Assembly (NCBI GenBank): GCA_036373915.1
Contig: DASUUU010000020.1
Span: forward strand, 1 to 26,922
DNA: 26,922 bases
Origin: JASLBX01 sp036373915
GTDB lineage: Bacteria > Actinomycetota > Actinomycetes > Jiangellales > Jiangellaceae
Reading direction: 5' to 3'
A program made the translations under genes and the position numbers. The notes under the pieces are model-generated. The model ran no database searches. It was given only the letters and a program-made list of their open reading frames with translations, and was not told the DNA's origin. This document shows, piece by piece, positions 23,359-26,922 of this stretch (the stretch's first letter is position 1; each line of letters begins with the position of its first letter).

Positions 23359-25070
23359 TTCCCCGCCTCCCGGTGCCGTGCGCTCTCCACATTGCGGTGT
23401 GCCTCGCGTAGCGCGCCGCTGGCACTGGGGTCGATCGCCAACACCTCGATCCGGTCGGTGAACCGGGCAGCCTCCGTCTGCAAGAGCTCCTCCGCGCGCG
23501 CTCTCAAGTCCTTCCTCGCAGCGTCGGCCAGCCGCCGAACCGCCTGGTCACCGAATACGGCTTCGAGCAGTTTCTGGCCCACGACCGCGGTGCCTCCGGC
23601 GATGCCGACCTCGGCGCCGGTAAGCCCACCGGTCGATGCGAACACCACGACCATCAACGCGACGCCGAGCCCGTTGACGCCGAACGACAGCACTCGCGCC
23701 GTGAATCGCTTGTCCTGACCTTCGGTCCGGACCAGGTTGAGCACCGTACCCTGCCACTCTCGCACCGCCTTGGCCGCCCGGTCGCCGAAATCGGCGCTCG
23801 ATCTGGACAGGTCGTCGTTGCCGAGCAACGCCTTGCCTGCCCGGTCGGTGCGCCACCGACCGTACGCGGTGTCGGCCGCGTGATCCGCCTGATCGATGAA
23901 CAGGGCCTCGAGGCCGTGCTCGATCGCCTCCTCGACCTCGGTAGCCGGCTGCGGCCTCGAACGAAGGAAGGCGGCGATACGGTCGCGTAGCCGGCCGACC
24001 TTCTCCTCGACCGAGCGGAAGAACTCGCCCGTTCCGACGAAGTCCTGCCACCTGGCGAGTACTTCACCGCGAAGCAGGCTGCCGTCCGCGCTGGCCCGGT
24101 CGATCGTGTTCAGCGCATCGTCGTACGCGCCCACCGCGGCCGCGCGCAGCTGGTCGGCCATCGCCGCCTGCGTGTCAGCCGCCCCGGCCAACTCGGGCGT
24201 CCGTCGCATGACATCCGCCACCGCACCCTCGAGCGTCCGTTTGACCACCTCAGCCCGGGCCGCAGCGTCGGCGGCCAGGCTGGAAAGCCAGGCACGGATG
24301 GGCGCGATCTGTTCCGGCGGCAGCATGCCGCCCGGTTCAAGAACAGTCTCCTCGATGACGAACATCGGCGAGTCGCCCAGGCCGTGGTTGTCCAACATCG
24401 CCGCGAGGTGTTGGCGGACTTCGTCGAGCGCCTCTGGAGGCACCCGGTCGAGCACTACCGAGACGGCCGCACTGCGATGCGCAGCATCGCTGAGGAAACC
24501 CCAGGGGACGGCGTCGGCGTACCGGGCGGCCGTCGTCACGAAGATCCACAGGTCGGCGGCCTTGAGCAACTGCGCAGCTAGATCCCTATTCGTCGTGACG
24601 ACCGAATCGATGTCCGGTGCGTCAAGAACGGCCAGCCCGGGCGGAACCCCATGATCGGAAACGAGTCTCAGCGCCTTGGGCCCACCGTCCCCCTCACCGG
24701 TCACCCTGGCCAACTCGGGCAGGATGCGCCCGGATGTGAACCAGTCCGCGTCCTTCGGATTGTGTGCGAGCAACGGCGAGCGGGTCGTCGGCCTTAGCAC
24801 GCCCGTCTGACTCACCGGGCGCCCGACGATCCCGTTCACCAGAGTCGACTTGCCGGCTCCAGTGGACCCGCCGACGACGGCGAGCAGCGGAGCGTCGATT
24901 CGCGCCATCCGGGGCAGAACGTAGTCGTCCAGCTGGGCAACGATCTGCTTGCGCAGGTTCCGGGCGGCTGTCGACCCGCTCACCTCGAGCGGGAACCGCA
25001 GCATCGCAACTCGCTCACGCAGCACGGTGAGCGCGCTGTGTGTGCTGGCGGTAACGTCCGGAATGGTCAC
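23355..25070 (-). CDS. Dynamin-like GTPase, first of pair
   Basis: A 571-residue GTPase with G1 GGSTGAGKST (67-76), VLRPTTRSP as G2 and G3 DAPDIDS (150-156). The G4 position reads VVLDRVPPEA rather than a standard N/TKxD, so nucleotide specificity may rest on other residues. The middle is helical, and a hydrophobic hairpin at about 460-500 (GVNGLGVALMVVVFASTGG; GIAGGTAVVG) should insert in or press against the membrane, followed by a charged helix. GTG 25070 is the chosen start, with AAAGGA 9 nt upstream; the open frame reaches further into the divergent promoter region without support. Its stop overlaps the next GTPase start (GTGA), so the two are made together, as expected of dynamin pairs that co-assemble. 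Confidence 0.87.
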   Translation of the reverse strand: MTIPDVTASTHSALTVLRERVAMLRFPLEVSGSTAARNLRKQIVAQLDDYVLPRMARIDAPLLAVVGGSTGAGKSTLVNGIVGRPVSQTGVLRPTTRSPLLAHNPKDADWFTSGRILPELARVTGEGDGGPKALRLVSDHGVPPGLAVLDAPDIDSVVTTNRDLAAQLLKAADLWIFVTTAARYADAVPWGFLSDAAHRSAAVSVVLDRVPPEALDEVRQHLAAMLDNHGLGDSPMFVIEETVLEPGGMLPPEQIAPIRAWLSSLAADAAARAEVVKRTLEGAVADVMRRTPELAGAADTQAAMADQLRAAAVGAYDDALNTIDRASADGSLLRGEVLARWQDFVGTGEFFRSVEEKVGRLRDRIAAFLRSRPQPATEVEEAIEHGLEALFIDQADHAADTAYGRWRTDRAGKALLGNDDLSRSSADFGDRAAKAVREWQGTVLNLVRTEGQDKRFTARVLSFGVNGLGVALMVVVFASTGGLTGAEVGIAGGTAVVGQKLLEAVFGDQAVRRLADAARKDLRARAEELLQTEAARFTDRIEVLAIDPSASGALREAHRNVESARHREAGK

Positions 25071-25120
25071 ACCGACGATCCTTTCGTGGCCGGATGCATT
25101 TGGCCAAGTGAATGCCGCAT

Positions 25121-25169
25121 TTGGGTATGTCCTCGTAACTTGTCCACGACTAAGTTCGGACACACCCAA
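25121..25169. promoter_or_regulatory. Nested inverted repeat in a divergent promoter region
   Basis: TTGGGTATGTCC at 25121-25132 and GGACACACCCAA at 25158-25169 pair with one mismatch. Inside them, AACTT at 25137-25141 pairs with AAGTT at 25152-25156. The element lies between the divergent starts at 25070 and 25189 and ends 5 nt before the AAGGAGG of the PEBP gene, so it could be an operator or a structure that controls ribosome access. Confidence 0.5.
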
Positions 25170-25188
25170 GTTATAAGGAGGATCATCC

Positions 25189-25716
25189 ATGTCCCTCGAT
25201 CGGCCCGTCGCCCCGGACCCCTACACGCTGCTTCCAGCCGTCGGGACAATGACCGTGACGAGCGAGGACGTGCGCGACGGTGAACAACTGTCCATGGAGT
25301 TCGCATTCGACGATTGGGACGTGGGCGGCGGCAATCAGTCGCCCCAGCTGTCGTGGTCGGGTGCGCCGGACGGAATCAAGAGCTACGTAGTGACGTGCTT
25401 CGACCCGGACGCGCCGACGCCTAGCGGGTTCTGGCACTGGTGCGTGGTGGACCTGCCGACGTCCGTGACGTCGCTCGAACGGAATGCGTCGCTCCCGGCG
25501 CCGGCGTTCGCCCTGCGCAACGACGCCGGCACAGTGGGATATGCGGGCGCCGCCCCGCCCGAAGGTGACCGGCCCCACAGGTATTACTTCGTCGTGCACG
25601 CCGTCGACGTCGAGTCGCTGGGCGTTCCGCAGGACGCGTCGTGCGCTGTGGTGTCGTTCAACCTGGCGTTCCACACGCTGGCGCGCGGGATGATCGTCCC
25701 GGTCTTCTCGCGTTAA
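25189..25716 (+). CDS. YbhB/YbcL family PEBP-like protein
   Basis: A 175-residue protein of the phosphatidylethanolamine-binding (Raf kinase inhibitor-like) family. NQSPQLSWSGAPDGIKSYVV and TCFDPDAPTPSGFWHWCVVD carry the DPDAPT and GFWHW signatures that line the anion-binding pocket, and RYYFVVHAVDVESLG is the conserved C-terminal strand. There is no signal peptide, so it is probably cytosolic. The ligand and role of bacterial members are not known; they are often found near stress genes. AAGGAGG at 25175-25181 is 7 nt before the ATG, an unusually good ribosome-binding site for this window. A hairpin follows the stop, so it is likely transcribed alone. Confidence 0.92.
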   Translation: MSLDRPVAPDPYTLLPAVGTMTVTSEDVRDGEQLSMEFAFDDWDVGGGNQSPQLSWSGAPDGIKSYVVTCFDPDAPTPSGFWHWCVVDLPTSVTSLERNASLPAPAFALRNDAGTVGYAGAAPPEGDRPHRYYFVVHAVDVESLGVPQDASCAVVSFNLAFHTLARGMIVPVFSR

Positions 25717-25750
25717 TCTCGCTGTCAGTTCGCTTGACGTCTCGACAACA

Positions 25751-25777
25751 GGCTGGCCGTCTCGGCAACAGCCAGCC
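25751..25777 (+). terminator. Possible terminator hairpin of the PEBP gene
   Basis: GGCTGGC at 25751-25757 pairs with GCCAGCC at 25771-25777 around a 13-nt loop, 34 nt after the PEBP stop. The stem is short and has no T-run. Confidence 0.35.
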
Positions 25778-25780
25778 GTG

Positions 25781-25843
25781 ACGATCAGGTGACCTACCCG
25801 CGCTAGACGTGCAAGTGCCCGCCTGCGTACGTCACCTGATCGT
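25781..25843. repeat. Long inverted repeat A
   Basis: ACGATCAGGTGAC at 25781-25793 and GTCACCTGATCGT at 25831-25843 are perfect 13-bp complements around 37 nt. The core CGATCAGGTGA is shared with the next inverted repeat. Confidence 0.8.
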
Positions 25844-25864
25844 TTGGTGTCCACTGCCGAAGCG

Positions 25865-25924
25865 CGATCAGGTGACCTGGGCTGGGGTTTGTGCAGGTCA
25901 TGGCTTCCCAGACTCACCTGATCG
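25865..25924. repeat. Long inverted repeat B
   Basis: CGATCAGGTGA at 25865-25875 and TCACCTGATCG at 25914-25924 are perfect 11-bp complements. CTGGG at 25877-25881 and CCCAG at 25907-25911 extend the stem after a small internal loop. The arms match those of repeat A, but the loops differ. Confidence 0.8.
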
Positions 25925-26031
25925 GCACGGCAGCAAAGTTGCACCTACCGGACACGAGCGGCCCATCCCTGCTGAGGCGGATAAGCCCCTTCAGGAATGG
26001 CCGCGAAATCTGATCGGTTGAATGGAACCCC

Positions 26032-26059
26032 TTGCGCTCTGCCGCAATATGACTAGTCT
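26032..26059 (+). promoter_or_regulatory. Possible leaderless promoter of the lipoprotein gene
   Basis: TTGCGC at 26032-26037 and TAGTCT at 26054-26059 are 16 nt apart, and the -10 ends 8 nt before GTG 26068. No Shine-Dalgarno sequence is present, which fits a leaderless transcript. Confidence 0.35.
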
Positions 26060-26067
26060 CACGACCC

Positions 26068-26676
26068 GTGATCATTCGGGTCGTTCGACTTGCACTGTTC
26101 GCCGGCGTCGTGGCGCTGGTGGGCTGCACCGATGCTGCCGGCGAGCCGAGTACGCTTCCCGACGTCACCGCTCCCCCATCTGCGACGCCGGCCGTATCTG
26201 AGACGCAGACCCCATCGGAGTCAACAACGACCGCCGAACCCCCCGTAGAGCCTGACAACGCGCACGCGCACTCAGCCGAAGGCGTCGAAGCGTTCACCCT
26301 GTACGCCATCGAAGTGATCAACTACGCCTACCAGACCAACGACGTCACCTACCTCGAACAGATCAGCAGTGACGACTGCCAGTTCTGCGACAACGCGATT
26401 CACCGGTTAACGACGATCTCGAACGCTGGCGGTCACGTCGAGGGAGGCGTGCTCGTACCTGATTTACGACGATTGTCCATATCCGGTCCGACCGATGGCG
26501 TTCAAACCAGTGCCGGAGTCGAACTGATGGTCACTGCCTCGAAGATCATCGACGGCCAAGGAAACCTGACTCACACTGAGCCCGATCGCGAGCGCTATTA
26601 CATCTTCAACCTCGCGAGAGAGGGAGATTTGTGGAAGCTCAAAGAGGTATCTCGAGCAGACGGATCATCGTCGTAG
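26068..26676 (+). CDS. DUF6318-like lipoprotein
   Basis: A 202-residue predicted lipoprotein. MIIRVVRLALFAGVVALVGC is a signal peptide with a lipobox and lipidated Cys20. Residues about 25-65 form a Ser/Thr/Pro-rich linker that would hold the domain off the membrane. The folded part (HSAEGVEAFTLYAIEVINYA; a DDCQFCDNAIHR motif with CxxC; RYYIFNLAREGDLWKLKEVS) resembles DUF6318, an actinobacterial family of unknown function, from memory. GTG 26068 is the start, likely leaderless. The gene overlaps the next one by 46 nt, so they are probably an operon. The family call is moderately sure; the lipoprotein call is strong. Confidence 0.82.
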   Translation: MIIRVVRLALFAGVVALVGCTDAAGEPSTLPDVTAPPSATPAVSETQTPSESTTTAEPPVEPDNAHAHSAEGVEAFTLYAIEVINYAYQTNDVTYLEQISSDDCQFCDNAIHRLTTISNAGGHVEGGVLVPDLRRLSISGPTDGVQTSAGVELMVTASKIIDGQGNLTHTEPDRERYYIFNLAREGDLWKLKEVSRADGSSS

Positions 26677-26922
26677 TCGTCACCACTGTAATGCTGGGCG
26701 CAACTATGGCCAATGCATCGGCTCACCAGCATGACGTGTGGAACGCAGACGTGGATGGCGACACTGTCAGCGTCGGCGCGGAGGAGTCGTCGGGTGTCCA
26801 GCAGGTTGGGAACGCTCCGGATGGGAGCGACGAGGACAACGGCGGCGGCCCAGGGCCGAGCGGCCCGTTGGTTCACAGTCGCTGGGTACCCGACTGCTTC
26901 GGGTCCAGCCCGTACGACGAGG
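26631..26922 (+). CDS. Exported protein, partial at window end
   Basis: An open frame from GTG 26631 to the window edge, 97 codons without a stop. AGGGAG precedes the start, inside the lipoprotein gene. The N-terminus is a textbook signal peptide: a positive region with SSRR, a hydrophobic core IIVVVVTTVMLGATM and a likely cleavage after NASA near residue 31. The mature part is low-complexity and rich in Asp, Gly and Ser (DGSDEDNGGGPGPSG), then turns to a more ordered segment VHSRWVPDCFGSS. I do not recognise the family. ATG 26691, in frame, would lose the charged start of the signal peptide and is less likely. Position suggests a secreted partner of the lipoprotein. Confidence 0.65.
   Translation, partial: MEAQRGISSRRIIVVVVTTVMLGATMANASAHQHDVWNADVDGDTVSVGAEESSGVQQVGNAPDGSDEDNGGGPGPSGPLVHSRWVPDCFGSSPYDE

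Larger units (their letters stand above)
25717..26067. other. 351-bp gene-free region rich in palindromes
   Basis: I see no supported gene or tRNA here. From left to right it holds a 14-bp direct repeat, CGTCTCG(A/G)CAACAG at 25738-25751 and 25758-25771, a small hairpin, two long related inverted repeats (25781-25843 and 25865-25924), about 100 bp without recognisable structure, and a possible promoter for the lipoprotein gene. Confidence 0.7.

Noticed and set aside
25781..25924. The long inverted repeats as ends of an insertion sequence
   Set aside because: The interiors are only 37-38 nt, no transposase frame or target-site duplication is visible.

Overview
The window looks like chromosomal DNA of a high-GC actinobacterium. 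G/C dominates third codon positions, GTG starts are common, many genes overlap by exactly 4 bases (ATGA or GTGA), and several gene types are typical of Actinomycetota: an SsbB-like second single-strand DNA-binding protein, paired dynamin-like GTPases, a trHbO globin, a DUF3467 protein and a DUF6318 lipoprotein. Genus cannot be read from the sequence; a Jiangellales- or Propionibacteriales-like origin is only a guess. No rRNA, tRNA, CRISPR array, transposase or phage gene is visible.

Layout, left to right. (1) 1-5975, housekeeping and stress genes: a DUF3467 protein divergent from an S9 prolyl oligopeptidase, which overlaps a MscS channel gene. Three tandem 62-bp hairpin repeats follow and begin inside the mscS stop region. 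An OsmC gene diverges from a truncated globin, followed by a PEP mutase/isocitrate lyase superfamily protein and a GNAT acetyltransferase. (2) 5976-10663: a GH13 alpha-glucosidase, a decayed ECF sigma factor remnant that keeps an ECF-like promoter, a LysR regulator, and a secreted alpha-lytic-type protease with a C-terminal PPC-like domain, closed by a strong hairpin. (3) 10664-17671: a compact four-gene ABC operon with two large FtsX-type permeases and two ATPases; the first ATPase carries a C-terminal AbrB-like strand module. (4) 17677-19174, minus strand: two tandem hot-dog thioesterases coupled to a conserved unknown gene. (5) 19247-25070, minus strand: ettA, an SSB paralogue without the usual acidic tip, and two overlapping dynamin-like GTPase genes. 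Two perfect DnaA boxes lie between the GTPases and ssb, and a 49-bp near-perfect palindrome lies between ettA and the thioesterases. (6) 25071-26922: a PEBP/YbhB protein behind a nested palindrome, a 351-bp gene-free stretch with two long related inverted repeats, a DUF6318 lipoprotein, and the start of an exported-protein gene that runs off the window.

The most interesting unit is region 5. A membrane GTPase pair resembling the Streptomyces septation dynamins DynA/DynB sits beside an SsbB-type protein whose upstream region carries paired DnaA boxes, which suggests a link between septation, chromosome handling and replication initiation. All functions are inferred from sequence motifs read by eye; no searches were run.
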